NCBI RefSeq assembly: GCF_020740795.1 | Contig: NC_067295.1 | Span: 1,426,501-1,490,500 of the forward strand | DNA from: Apus apus | Lineage: Eukaryota; Chordata; Aves; Apodiformes; Apodidae | DNA: 64,000 nt | Reading direction: 5' to 3' | Shown: positions 23,393 to 35,300 of the stretch, one piece after another | How positions within the stretch are numbered: position 1 is the stretch's first letter | How the letters are laid out: every line of letters begins with the position of its first letter | Program-made: the position numbers and the translations under genes | Notes under the pieces: model-generated | The model's input: the letters and a program-made list of their open reading frames with translations, nothing else | The model's database searches: none | What the model was told of the DNA's origin: nothing

Positions 23393-26300
23393 CCCAAAGA
23401 TGAACACCTTTTCTCTGCCCGGCTCTGCTGGTGTCCCACCTGTCACCACCAGCCCTCCAGCAGCCCGTTGGGGTGGCAGGTCTGGTGGCTGTGTCACCAC
23501 AAGGTACACTGTCACACACCCATCTGCTGGCACAGACAAGAGAAGTGGAGGCTGATGGGACTGAAGCTCTGGCCCCCGTGCACACAGAGCTGCTGTGGGA
23601 TAGGAGGAGGCCAAGCCCTGTCCCTGCTCCCTCCCCGGGGACAGCAGGAAGAAGGAAAACAAGAGGAACCTTACAGAGGGAAACCCCCAATTACTGCAAA
23701 GGGAGTTCCCCCCACAGCTCCAGGCCCATCTCCCTGAGTTAGTTTGGTAGCAGTGATGCTGATCCTGGTTCCATAGATACCGATGCCATGACAACTCTGA
23801 CATCATCTCTGCTTGGGATGGGAACTGCAGGGAAAGGGGCAGGGAGGAGCAGGCATGCCCTGTTGGCACAGAGTGGGGCTGGGGGGCTTCTCCTGCTCCC
23901 CCCAGCCCTTCTCCTGCCCTGCTGTCCCCACAGCTCCGAGTCCCTGCACAGGACCACTGCTGTGGGGGGCAGGGTTGGGGGTGCAGCAGGGGTGGGGGTG
24001 CAGCCCCTGACATGCCAAAGGCTGTGACAAAGCCAAGGGTTCCTGTGGCTGGGCCCCGGGTGGCTTTGGCCTTTCCCAGCATTGCCAGGCTGTGCTTTCG
24101 GGCAGAGGGAATCAGGATTTAACTGTTGAAGCTCATGATGATGCCATTCAGTTTTTCTCAATTACAGGTGAGTCATCATGGGCCCAGATCTATTTCTGAC
24201 TCGCAGCAGGAAAGGCAGAATTCAGCCTTTCGTTCCTCAGTGTCACCAGCCCAGTAGAAATCACATTTTACTATGCTAAAAAATAAAAAAAAAATTAAAA
24301 AGACTATGAAAAGGATGCCAGGTTGGTCCCTCCCTTTTTCTTCTGGCAGGATGTCCCATGGGGCTGGCCAGGGATTGCACACCAGTGTCAAGAGCATCGC
24401 CAGCTCAGCCCTGAACTGCAGATTAAGAGCAAAGACCATATTTACTTGAAGGGGTCACCATAGGTGAGAATTTTTAAACAGCTACAGCAGTTTAGAAGCA
24501 GCTGTTCCAGTGCCTGGACAAATTGTTTTCATGCTTTGAGAACAAAGCAGCCTGTATCCATCACAGATACGGATGGAGACAAGGGAATGATACCACACAG
24601 GGAATCCTCCAGACATCTGGGGTCTGCTCTGGGGTTTCTGGTGGCATTGGAAAAGACACTTAAATCCTCCTGGGCCTCTGCTCCCTCCTTATAACATGTC
24701 TTACGCAGCTCATGTGGTGTATTTCAGGCCACACAAAGCACAAGGGACCAAGGTATTGTCTGAATCTTTCAGCTGCCCCTGTAGAACAAATCCTAACCAA
24801 GCAGATACACAGTCCATACCCTTCAGAACATGACTGTGATGCACTAGGCAAGATCCCCACCAAAATTCCTGCTTCCAAACTTGTCCTCTTTCTTTGAGAT
24901 TCATCTCTCCAACTTCTGCTGCATGCAGAATGTTTATACAATGATTTTCCATGTCATGTTGTGCTGACTTTTGTCCCCTGCCCCAGTGCAGAGAGAGCAG
25001 GGCAGCTGTCTCTAGCTGACATGGAAACCATATCTTGGTTTCACTTCCTACTACTGCAAACGAGCTCACACACAGAGCCAGCCAATAAAGGAGGAAAGGA
25101 TATTGCATCTTGAACATTTCCCCCACCCGCCCATCAAATATGGGAAAAGAACAGCAGTTAGAAATGGCACTTTCCAGAGCTTTTGTTCAGTTTGAACAAG
25201 TTTTGCCTGCATTTACCATTCCCCCTGGAACAAAGAGGGTGGTGCACAGACACGTGCCTGAGATCTGTTTGTCTTGATTTTATGTGGGTTTAATTAAAGG
25301 CAGTGCAAAACATGGGCTTGCCTCCTGCACTCACACCAACTTCTTCACATTTGTCTTCAACACACAAAAGTGATGAAGTTTATCACTCAGGGGTAAGCAC
25401 GTGGACATGACAACCTTGAGGAGACAACATGTGGGGCTTTCTCTTTGTTCAAAGCCAGTTTGAGTCAGCCCTACTTGCCCAGCTGAGGGCTGATTTCAGC
25501 AGCTCCACAGAGCAGTGGTGCTGTTTCCCAGGGGCTGAACAGAACCAAACTCTGAAAGCTTACCGAGTCACCTGCTGCCAGCTGAAGGACTGCAAGCCAT
25601 GCTAGCATGACTCTATGAAGCAGGACGTATCTGCAAAAATTTCCAAGCAGCTGGCTGAGCCTGTCACCTTCTGCTTCCCAGTCCAGGCACTACAATGGCA
25701 GGGATGGGACCTGGTCCATAGGAAGGCCAGGAAAGAGGAGTTAATACGATTTCTTTAGTGGGAGCACCCTCTGTGGCAGAGGGCAGGGGTGGGATGCTCC
25801 CGACTTGGCAAAACAACCAGTCACACTTTCTGCTTAACAGCTCTAAAATAACGATGTGAAACTGCCCAGCTCTCAGAACAGCTTTGACAATGTATTTATA
25901 GTGAGGCTGCCTCAGCTGAGCAACCCACACAAGCAGAACACAGGCTCCCTGTGGCAGGGGGCCGGGAGCCAGCCTGGCTGTGGCCACTTGTGTCCAGCCC
26001 GGTCACCTCGGCTGCCACGCGGGGTCCGACCCTGTCCTCTGCACGTGCGTGGGAGGTGGAACAGCTTGGCCACCACATTCCCTGGGCAGCACCCTTGAAG
26101 CAGGACTTTGAAAGATGCTCATTCACTTGTTCCCCTGCAACGCCTTGCTGGACGTTCATTAGAGTTTGGCTGATACTGCTTTCAGCCAGCAGGCTCTAGA
26201 AAAATAGACGGTTGATGGAAATATTGAGAGCTGCTTAGAAATTCAGTGTCCATTAGCAGAGAGAAAGGGACTTCCTCATTACCAATACCTTAGTGTGCAG

Positions 26301-29300
26301 AGCTACTTAATGCCCTCCATCCTGAGAGAGCCCAAAATGTCTGGAAGATCATTTATTAGCTGGTTACTTATCCACTGCTGAACTGCAGCCGTTTTTCAGG
26401 TGGGACTCAGCAGTTACTGTGCAAGTAGAAACACAAGATAATCGTGCCATAAAAAAAAGGCAGAAAACTTTACTGACTGAAATCACCAGGGCAAGGTTTG
26501 CATACAGAACTCAATGAAGATAGCATTTGTTTAAACAGAAGAGTTAATATTTCAGTACTTGCATAAAAACCTAACTGACCAAAACTACTAAGGGTTTCAA
26601 AATACTCTCCAGTGGTGCAATTACAGGCTTGACATCTCATCTGGTGAATGTGTACTTTGTTTCTTATCAATATCTTGCACCGCACAAAAAGTTTGGGGGT
26701 TTTGGCAAACCAGTAATCTAATCTGATTCAGTCACTGGGTCGAACTCTGCTGCATGAAGGTGCACAGCACCTGGGGATGAGCTCGACAAAAGGGAAATAA
26801 GATCCTGAACCATTTTCTAAGCTGACCTCCTTCAGACCATAACAGCAAGTCCCATCATGCAAGGCCTGACCAACAAGTTGACTTTGGTGCTCATCATCTG
26901 CTCCCTGCTTGGTGCTGCAGCGCAGCAGGTGTGGTAATGTGAGCAGAGCTGACAGCTCCAGCAGTGCTCAGACATGCAGAGCTTCTGCAGCCCTCATTGA
27001 GCCACGGCAACCTTTGCTGCCAGAGGGGCACTCCCAGCTCAGTCCTTTTGTTATGATAATTTCTGCTCATGTTACACCACAAAGCAGGACCCAGAGCACA
27101 AGTTCTTGGGGAAAAAAGGGCCATGTTTGTGCAATGAATGTGGTGTTAGCAGAGGTAGCCTGAAAACACCAAACACTTGGTTTCTTAACTGAACACAGCA
27201 AATGCTAAACAGGCACTTGGATTCAAAAGGAAGATGTGACCTGATGTAAACGAGACTTGTGGGACAGATTGAGATGAGTGATTTTATTATAGTGAACAAC
27301 CTCAGGCCCAGGACTGTGCAGTACAAGTGCACTAAAATAACCTCCCTGAAAGAAACTGTCATCTAAATAGGAAACACAAGCCAAGGCTGCTGAAACCACT
27401 GTTTTAATCCCCCCTTTTGCAGAAGGGGAAGTGTGGCTGCAAAAGATGAAGTGACTTACCTGGAGGCCAGCAAGAAGCTTCTGACTAAGAACTGAATTTT
27501 AGTCTCTTTAGCCTCCAGCCACGTGCTGTAGCCATACAGACCTTGTCTCACATACTTTGCATATCTCTTACCCCACCTAAGAAGCACAACATGAAGCACT
27601 TTTTTCCACTACTGATAGCTTGGGCCCAGATGTCAAGCATGGAAGCAGCAGGAAAAGCCCCAGCTTTGCTTGACTGTAGGAAAGTTCCCATCCAGTACTG
27701 GGACTTGAGTTTAGACCTAAAGCTTGGTGTTCTCATGACTGTCCTGTCACCTTCCTTCCACGTCCTCTTTTTCCTCCATAAAGCATCCAGAGAAGATGAC
27801 AACCATGTCAAGTAAGTTTGATCCCTTCTTTGACTAAACATGATGCCTGTCCCATGACTGGTGTGCACTCTTTTCCCTGCCTATGTCTGGTCTATACAGA
27901 TATGTACAGCTGGACTTGATGATCTTAAAGGTTTTCTCCTAAAGGTTTTCTCCATCCAAAAAAAAAAAAAAATCTACAATTCTGTGATCTGACCCAACAC
28001 AGCCCCTACCACCATGAGGACCTCCAAAGGCTGCCTAATCTGAAAGCACTTGCCTACAAGCAAGCAATGCCCTGTGGTAAACACACAGTGCTCTGTGTAA
28101 GAACGTGTTGGTTACAAAATTATCAGATATCATTAATTCACCCTTTCCAACCTGTTAGCGACCAAAAAAATTCAGAACTTCTGCATATATGACGAGCTGT
28201 GGGCTGAAGATCAGGTAGGAAACACACTGGAAATAGCATCCTGAGGGTGTTTTATTATACTTCCAAGTGCAGATTTTAGCTGCAGGCAGAGAAATAACAC
28301 ATCCCTTATTTAGGTAATTATACAAGAAGTATTGCACACTAGTTTGGAAAGTAACTGAAGGCACCAAAACCTCCTCCCAAAACCACAGGAAAGGAACTAG
28401 CATGAGGTGAAACTGTGGATATCTGGAGCAGTTTGCTATTCCAGAGCTGTAGGAGACAGGAAAGTCACTGAAACACGCGCTGTGTTGCCCTCTACCGTTG
28501 GCTTGTTTGAGATGCAACACAAATTTTCCCCGTGGCTTCACAGCTCTGAAGCTCATTGCAGCAAGAGACAGCACAAGTCAAGCAGCGTGACTGCAGATGA
28601 CATATGGGAGGGAAAACCTGGGAGCAGGAAGAGGTGTCTGCATTGGGAGTGCTCGAAAGGAAAGGCAGCAGCCTGCTCTAGCACAGCTTTCCTGGGGAGC
28701 AGCTTTCCTGGGGGAGCTTGGGTTGCCAGGCCTGAGGACCAGGACCACTGTCTGTGCCAGACCATGCCAGATGCTGTGAGCCCAAACACTGGTGTAACCT
28801 AGGATGAATTAGCTCCCTTAACCAACCCAGCATGCACAGACAGGGCTGTCACACACCAAGGGGAACAGCACGGCTTCAAAGCTTGGCAAATGCTAATGCT
28901 GCTGTTGCACCTTTCTGGAAGCATTAAGAATAATTACAAAACCAACGGACTGAGAGCCCTAAGACACTCTGGGGTCAGCAGAGATCAGGGCACTGAGTTT
29001 CATTTATCCCTAGTTGGTAGGAACCAACCTTTGCTCCAGAGTTTCAGGAGCTGTGGCAAGTTTCCTGACATGCAGCAGATGCCAACTACCACCATCCCTC
29101 AGCTGTGAACTGACTGTGCATCAGTGCAGACCCCCTGGCCTGCTGAGCCAGCCAGCCCAGAAGCAACACACAGTGTTCATGGACATATCCTTGTGGGACA
29201 CACCAGCCCAGGGCAGTGCTCCAGCTGACCCCTGGCCTCCCAGACTGTCCTCTACATCCTAACTCCTGATTTGCCTACATGTTATTAGCTGTAGTTTTGC

Positions 29301-30481
29301 TTTACTTGCTTTATCACATTTTCTGTTAGCCTACAAAATCAAGAGCTGACCACACGACCTTGCTGGCAGTTTCTGCTGAAGTGCTTATTCCTGCACAAAG
29401 TACTGGGCAGCTCCTCTCCATCATGCAGATAAAAAACCTGAACAGCCATTCCAGGAAAATGTAAAAAAAAAAAAAAAAAAATCAATGTTATAGGAAGGGG
29501 TGAAAATACCAAAGCAAAATCTAACCCCTCCCCTCTCCAAGCCTGTAAAACTCCACCAGGAAGAAATATCACACACTGCCTGTAACAGGCTGGAGCAAAA
29601 GACACACACACGCAAAGAGGCTCTTGGGAATCTTCCTGTCAACAGGAGACTGAATACACCCAACACACCGAAAAGGAACAGCTAATCCCTGGAAAAATGT
29701 TAAAGGCATAATGGAGCTTCCATCACCATCTGCACTTGTTACATGTTCAGGCAACTCTGCCTCCCGTGGATGCAGCAGGCAATTCCCTCGTGGCTTGCTG
29801 CTCTTTGCTTTCGGGGGGTGGGGGTGGGGATAAAGAAGGGGAAAAAATTACAGCTATGAATGCAAACCAGTCCCTGAGAACAGAAAGCTCTTTGTGAAGC
29901 TGATAGGTTAGCCAGGTGCTACAGGAGTAAGATCCCACCAGCTCCTTAGGCAGCACCTGCTCCTGGTGGTGCTGTGTCTTCCAAGGGCTCCTCACGTGGA
30001 GGAACCAGTTTCCCTCTGGCAAACCCGATGGGATGTGCACGGTTGTGTGGTGAACGTGTAGTTAACAAACACTGCCCCTCGAGGCGTTAACACCCCCCTC
30101 TGCTATCCTGCTCAAGTTCAGAAAGCTTGGAGCTACTCCCAGCTGGAACACCTCATGCTACTAGGAACAGACAGCAAAAAACCCACACCTGAACCCCATA
30201 AAATATCCCCACTTGAAACCAAATTCTGCTCTGATGGGGAAGGGCCTGGTGTACATCGCTGCAGCTTTGTAGCTTCTTGGGCCACAGAAAATTGCAGCAA
30301 TTGAGCAGCACAAAAGACCAGTTGCAGGCCCAGGTTGTCTGGCCAACACACACAGAACCACACAATCCCAGGCAGTGACACTGGCCCAGGAAGGTTACTG
30401 GCACTGGGCATGGCCATGCACAATGGGATGCTTCTTTCTAAGGTCTCATGCAGTAGAGAAGCCAGGCATGAATTCAGCTGC
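23393..30481. other. Intergenic region between SYNGR3 and GFER
   Basis: About 7 kb without a supported gene. It contains one CR1 tail (27906-27992), poly(A) tracts at 27957-27972 and 29462-29479, and scattered AT-rich stretches. A segment at 24120-24190 contains a perfect AP-1/MARE-like TGAGTCATC and could be regulatory, but this is only a motif match. Confidence 0.6.
27906..27992 (+). mobile_element. CR1 LINE 3' tail
   Basis: The + strand reads cagctggacttgatgatct, then an aaggttttctcc segment present twice, an A run and attctgtgatctg, which matches the CR1 3' end in sense orientation. Only the last 90 or so bases remain, with an internal duplication and an expanded A tract. Confidence 0.75.
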
Positions 30482-30487
30482 TTTATT
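30482..30487 (-). terminator. Candidate distal poly(A) signal of GFER
   Basis: TTTATT on the + strand gives AATAAAGCAGC on the - strand. It marks the boundary between the AT-rich tract downstream of GFER and more GC-balanced intergenic DNA. Confidence 0.45.
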
Positions 30488-33411
30488 ATTTTCACATCAA
30501 CAGGAAATATAATTTGAATACAAATAATTTAAAACTAGAATTAATCAAGTGCATTTAGAAGTGGATTAAATTTTCTGTACACAAATATAACTATCTTCAA
30601 GAGAAATTCCTCACATAAGATTAAAAGTTGAGACATGGTACAAATGAGCAGCAGAAAAATCCCCCACACACAGTGAAGTCCAGAGAGACTATAATATGCT
30701 CAAGAAACATCTAAGTCAAAGCTCTTCTGCAAAGCCATAAACATGACAGCAAACTTCAAGCACAGAGTTTACCAACTGGCCACTTAGCAAAGCTACTAAC
30801 TGCCCTAATAACATCCCAGCAGCCACAGCTGGTGGCCTCAGGATTTGGAAGCATTTGCTAAAGACACTGGCTTCAGCTTTAGGGCTCTCCCCCTACCCCT
30901 GCCCCACTGCCAGGACACAACATGACACGCTGCCAGAAGGGGCTTTTCCTTCTGCACATTTATTTTTCTCTCCATACTCTTCAGATGTGGGAAGATGCTG
31001 CAGGAGGGAGCAGGAAGGTCACCACACACCTGCCCATCCCCAGCCAGCAACAATTCCCAGGTGCCCAACACACTGCCCTGGAGCATTCTCAGTGTTCAGA
31101 TGAGCAGGGACAAGACGGGTGTTTTACCAACCTGCTCATTTATGTTGAGGCAAATTGGGAAGAAAACTTATTATCTGCTCCATGGGCAATGACACTGTCA
31201 CAGAGAACAGTCGAGGGCAGGTTGTAAAGGAAGAACAGCAAAATCCTCCTTTAGCACAACCAAGTCCAGAAGAAATGGCCCATCCAGACCCCCAGCTGCT
31301 AAAGCTGCCCTGACAGAGCTGGGGCATCCAGCTCCTGCCTGGCACAAGGGGAAGGCTACAGCCTTTTCTTGGTCCTCTCCCCTCTGATGGATCCTAGCGT
31401 GCTTCACCTGGGGCACTGAGTTAATTAAAAAAAACCAAAACAACAACCAAACAACAACAACAACAAAACCCCACCAACAACAGAAATTGAATTTATTGGT
31501 TGCAAATTTGTTCTGCAGACCTCAACCTGCTCATAGGAAGGTTTTCTGAGCACTTTTAATAACCTGAACATGACCTTCAAGTCACAAGTCAGATTGCACA
31601 CTTCATGAAGTACCTTGTCTTGTTTGGTTTGTTTAGGAATGTTAGTACATAAAAAACTTCATGAATAACCAATCCATAAAATTTATCTCATCCTGTTTTA
31701 ACAGGTCCAGCTTGAAAGAACTTGAATACACCATAAAAATGCATTTCCTATTGCTCTTCTCAACACTGAGGAGCCCCATGCATGTGGGTTTGAAGATCAA
31801 AGTTCTTCATTATGAGCTGTCATCACTCTAATACTATTCTAGAAGTACCACTAACATTTCCAGGTAGCACTCTGTCAGCAAGAGTAAATTTACACAAGTA
31901 CTGTAGTGCATGAAAATAAGGAAGCTCACTAACACAGGCAAGATGGCCTCAGCAGGAAGTACAGAAGGACAGAGCTGACTGCTGTCCTGGTTTGTGCAAA
32001 TTCCTGCAAACTTCTCACAGCCAGGAACGCAATCAGGGCAAGATGTCACCATCTGCTCTAAGAGCTTGAAATTATTTTGACTTTTTTTGGTAAGCTGTCT
32101 CTTTTCACAGAGACACATTTATATGAATTGTGGCATAAGTTATTGATGCTGCTGTTTCACTTGAATCTGGAATTCACATTTAACTACCACTACACTGATG
32201 CAGTAGAGGTGACTTAGGAAACATACACACAGTGTAGATTCTGAACAGCTCTACAGAGAGAATCCACCCCAGGGACCAGTTTGAGTCCCCTGAGCAATAA
32301 ATACTATGCCAAGGTGACATCACAGCCTTAAGCAGGGCTCCAGTAGTGCAGGGGGCTTGTAAAGTCCTCTTGTTCTAAATAATTTTAGCTAAGGGATAAC
32401 ACCAGAATAGCAACCAGGTCAGCAAGTACCAATCAAGAATTTCAAAGCACAAGTGACATCTCAGGAATACTGGATGCCAAATAAATCTGAACATGCTTCA
32501 TTACACACATCAGTCTCAAGCTATCTTCACAACTGACAAAAGTTCATGGCAGAGATGAAGAGGTTATCTGCTTTAAGAAAAAACACTTGAGTAAAACTTA
32601 TAACCATACCACATCTGGATCCAAAGAAAATTAGCAATCCATTTAAAACATTTGAGTTTCATCCAGTTGATAATTCATTCACTTCACTAGATGAGTGGGG
32701 TTTTTTTTGTCCTGCTTTAGTTTGCCTTTCTGCAATGTCCTCTTACATGATATATTGAAAGAATAAAATGAGAAATCTGGGGTTAATTTTTCTGGTATTT
32801 AAATTAAATGTACCAGCTTTCAGGCCTTTTATCAAAGCAACTGAATCCAAGTTTAGTAACAAGTTTAGAATCAAGTTTAGTAACTGAAGATCCCAGGGTA
32901 CAGACCTGGCACAAAGAACAGCATGAATTTGCTCGATAAGAACCACAGAAATGAAAATGACAACTGATCAGATCTATTTTCCAAAACATCAGCATAATAC
33001 CTGTAGATAAATGTAAAATACCACAGGACAGCCCTCTACAGCTGTGTTCAGGGAAAGGGAATTCTAGTCAGCGAAGTCAGCAAACGCCCCTAATATAAGG
33101 AAATGTCACAATGAAAAAGACTCCATGAGTTCATCAGTGACTTAATTCCACGGGCTTCTGGCAATTCCTGTCTTAAATGTAAGGCCACAATCCCTCAGGT
33201 AATACATTTATGTAATAATTTCTCAAAATACTATTAGGATAAGATTTTCAAATTGACTTTCAGAATTGGTTTACCTTTATTTCCACAAGCTCAGTCACAC
33301 ACACGAGCAGACAGACACATACACACACAGTCACTGACTCCCACACCTCCCTGCAGCGACTCAACACCAGGTTGAGTTGGTCTGTCCCATTTCCAAAGCA
33401 GTCTCTAGGGA
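30488..33411 (-). other. GFER: Probable GFER 3' UTR (AT-rich, about 2.9 kb)
   Basis: The stretch after the GFER stop codon is strikingly AT-rich and CpG-poor compared with its surroundings, with no open frame of interest. It contains - strand AATAAA sites at 33276-33281 (proximal, 131 bases after the stop), near 31488-31493 and at 30482-30487. Alternative polyadenylation giving short and long 3' UTRs is the simplest reading. A short local repeat of aagtttagtaac lies at 32850-32883. Confidence 0.5.
33276..33281 (-). terminator. Proximal poly(A) signal of GFER
   Basis: The - strand reads GAAATAAAGG about 130 bases downstream of the GFER stop codon. Confidence 0.55.
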
Positions 33412-35196
33412 TTAACCACAACTACCATCCTTCCAACCATCCCGCCAGCGCTCGTCCACCCGCGAGCAGTCAAATTCCGATTTCCCCAGTTTCCTGTTCA
33501 CTTCATTATGAAGAAGACACAGCCACTGGGAGAAGTTATTTCTGTTGCTAGTGTCAGGCTGATTTGTACGCAATCTGCAAACAGGGAAGAGGAAAGAAAT
33601 ATTACTTCTTTATAGCCACCAACTTCAATACCCAAAGGAGGCCCAGAGCAGCCAGCCAGTCACCTCTTCTGCTATTGCAGAATGAATCCCAAAGAGAACA
33701 CACAGAAATTAGTAATTATCAGAGGCCAAACCTCCACTATAATAGTGTCAACTGGAAAAGACGCAGGAGTCGAGCAGCTCATCTATGATAAAATGCAAGA
33801 AGTACCTGAGTTCATCAAAACACTTATAAGAAAAAAAAAACAGTAGTTGCTTTGCCATGTGACGCCTCCTCAGTCAATAATTACACTTCAGACTTTTTTT
33901 TTGCATGTTCATCATCCAGAAAAGGAGAGTTGAAACTTGAGAGATACAAGCTGAGAGTAAGAGGAGTAGAAAACTGGATCAAACATCACAGCCCATTTTG
34001 GTCTTTGCCTTCACTGCTGAGGTTGCCAATAAAGGGAGTTTTCTGGGGTAGAAAAGCACTTGCCTCCTGAAAGCCAAATTACTTCAAGTCCCAGTCTAAT
34101 TACACAACTGAGTGCAAGTCCAGTTTGAACCACAAAATCCTGAATTCGCCTCAAGAATGCCTTGGAGGCAGCACGCAACCTAACAGCATGAGAAAAGGTA
34201 TTTGTTTTCCAAGTAAACATCTGATTTACCCAATCATGGAAGAAATCAGTTCAGGTGGCTACCAGCCCCAGCTGCAGGAAGAGCTGCTGATATGCAAATA
34301 GCTGCTGCAGCTATTTTGGCTGGCCCCTTCAGCAGCAGCCACCAACAAAAAAAAAAACACCCCGAAAAACAAGGAAGCAACTCACCTTTCCCTCAGATCC
34401 TCGGCGCAGTGCTCGCAGGGGTAGAACTTGGAGAAGAGGTTGATGAAGTCCCTCATCTCCTTCTGCTGGGCACCGGAGGGGCGGTCAGGGTAGTAGGCTG
34501 CCATGGTGTGCAGGAAGGCCCAGGTGTTGCGGCCCAGCTGTTCGCTGTCCAGGGGACAATCCGGCGGTGGCTCCTTCTCCTCTGTGACTGTCGGGTCCTG
34601 CAGCGGGAGAGAGGGCTGCGTGAGGGGGTGATGGCGCGCGGGGGGGAAACGGCCCGTGAGGAGGAGGCAGGGAGGGCAGGCCCTCCGCAGCCGCAGCGGG
34701 GACGAGGGCCGAGCTGCCCTTCACAGCCAGACAGGCTTCTCGCAGCCTCAGCTGGGGACGAGGGCCGAGCTCTCCCTTCACACCCGGTGGGGAGAAAACG
34801 GAGGCTGCCTTCACACCCCCGCTGAGGGAACACGCTGCCTCGGGCCTCTTGGCACCCCGAGGAGGGGGTCACACAGCCCCATCCCCCTCGGGGGGGCAGG
34901 ATGGACGCCCGGTGCACAGCTCCGCGGGGGCTTCGGGGGCCGACAGCCGCCCTGGGGGGGCAGGAGCTCCCGCTGGCGCACCCCCCCGCCCCGCTCACCG
35001 CGCCGCCCGGGGCCGCCTGCTTCCTCTGCTCCCGGAGCCAGCTCTTAAAATCGGTGCAGGCTCGGCACGGCTTCTTGGACGGCTCCTCCGCCCCAGAGCC
35101 CGCGGCGCCGTGCGGGACGGCAAAGGGGAAAGCGAAGGAGCCGCTCTCGGCGCCCGGGAAGGGCGGGACGCCGCGGCCCTGGCTGGGCGCCGCCAT
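33412..35196 (-). CDS. GFER: GFER / ALR, FAD-linked sulfhydryl oxidase (complete coding sequence)
   Basis: GFER (augmenter of liver regeneration, Erv1 homologue) re-oxidises MIA40/CHCHD4 in the mitochondrial intermembrane space and passes electrons through FAD to cytochrome c. Coding exons on the - strand are 35196-34999 (66 codons), 34597-34386 and 33574-33412, giving 190 residues against about 205 in the human long form. The N-terminal half has the shuttle motif CRAC at C44/C47. The Erv/ALR domain spans about residues 84-190, with the active-site CEHC at C127/C130, the structural pair C156 (WLC) and C173 (FDC), and C80 and C189 in the positions of the interchain disulfides. FAD-binding landmarks are present: W92/H96 in [10 protein letters not shown] and [11 protein letters not shown]. 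The active site reads CEHC where human has CEEC. The start ATG sits inside a YY1-like motif in a CpG island. Confidence 0.96.
33575..34385 (-). other. GFER intron 2
   Basis: An 0.8 kb intron with poly(A)/poly(T) tracts near 33830-33840 and 33894-33901. No gene or transposon was recognised. Confidence 0.8.
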
Positions 35197-35300
35197 CTTA
35201 GCGGGGGCGGGGCGGGGGCCGCCATTTGGCCCGTCCTCCGCCTCCCTCAGGCGGCGGGGCGGGGGCTGGCGGGAGGCACCGCGTCTGCGCCTTTCTGGTG
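34600..35300. promoter_or_regulatory. CpG-island promoter of GFER with YY1-like motifs
   Basis: GC- and CpG-rich sequence covers GFER exon 1 and upstream. On the - strand AAGATGGCGGC at 35199-35189 matches the YY1 consensus and contains the GFER start codon. A second near-match (AAATGGCGGC) lies at about 35218-35227. GC boxes (gggggcggggcggggg) lie between them. No TATA box is visible. Confidence 0.6.
34686..34795. repeat. Two-copy tandem duplication in GFER intron 1
   Basis: Two adjacent copies of about 55 bases share ggggacgagggccgagct and the flanking cgcagcc...cagc and cccttcaca segments. It lies in the GC-rich 0.4 kb first intron. Confidence 0.8.

Noticed and set aside
23393-30481. An NPW-like or other small gene between SYNGR3 and GFER
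   Set aside because: No signal peptide followed by a recognisable neuropeptide motif was found; in human NPW lies on the other side of ZNF598.
34453-35196. A 247-codon open frame starting at the GFER ATG
   Set aside because: It reads through GFER intron 1. The true coding sequence splices at the GTGAGC donor after 34999, which restores the Erv/ALR domain.
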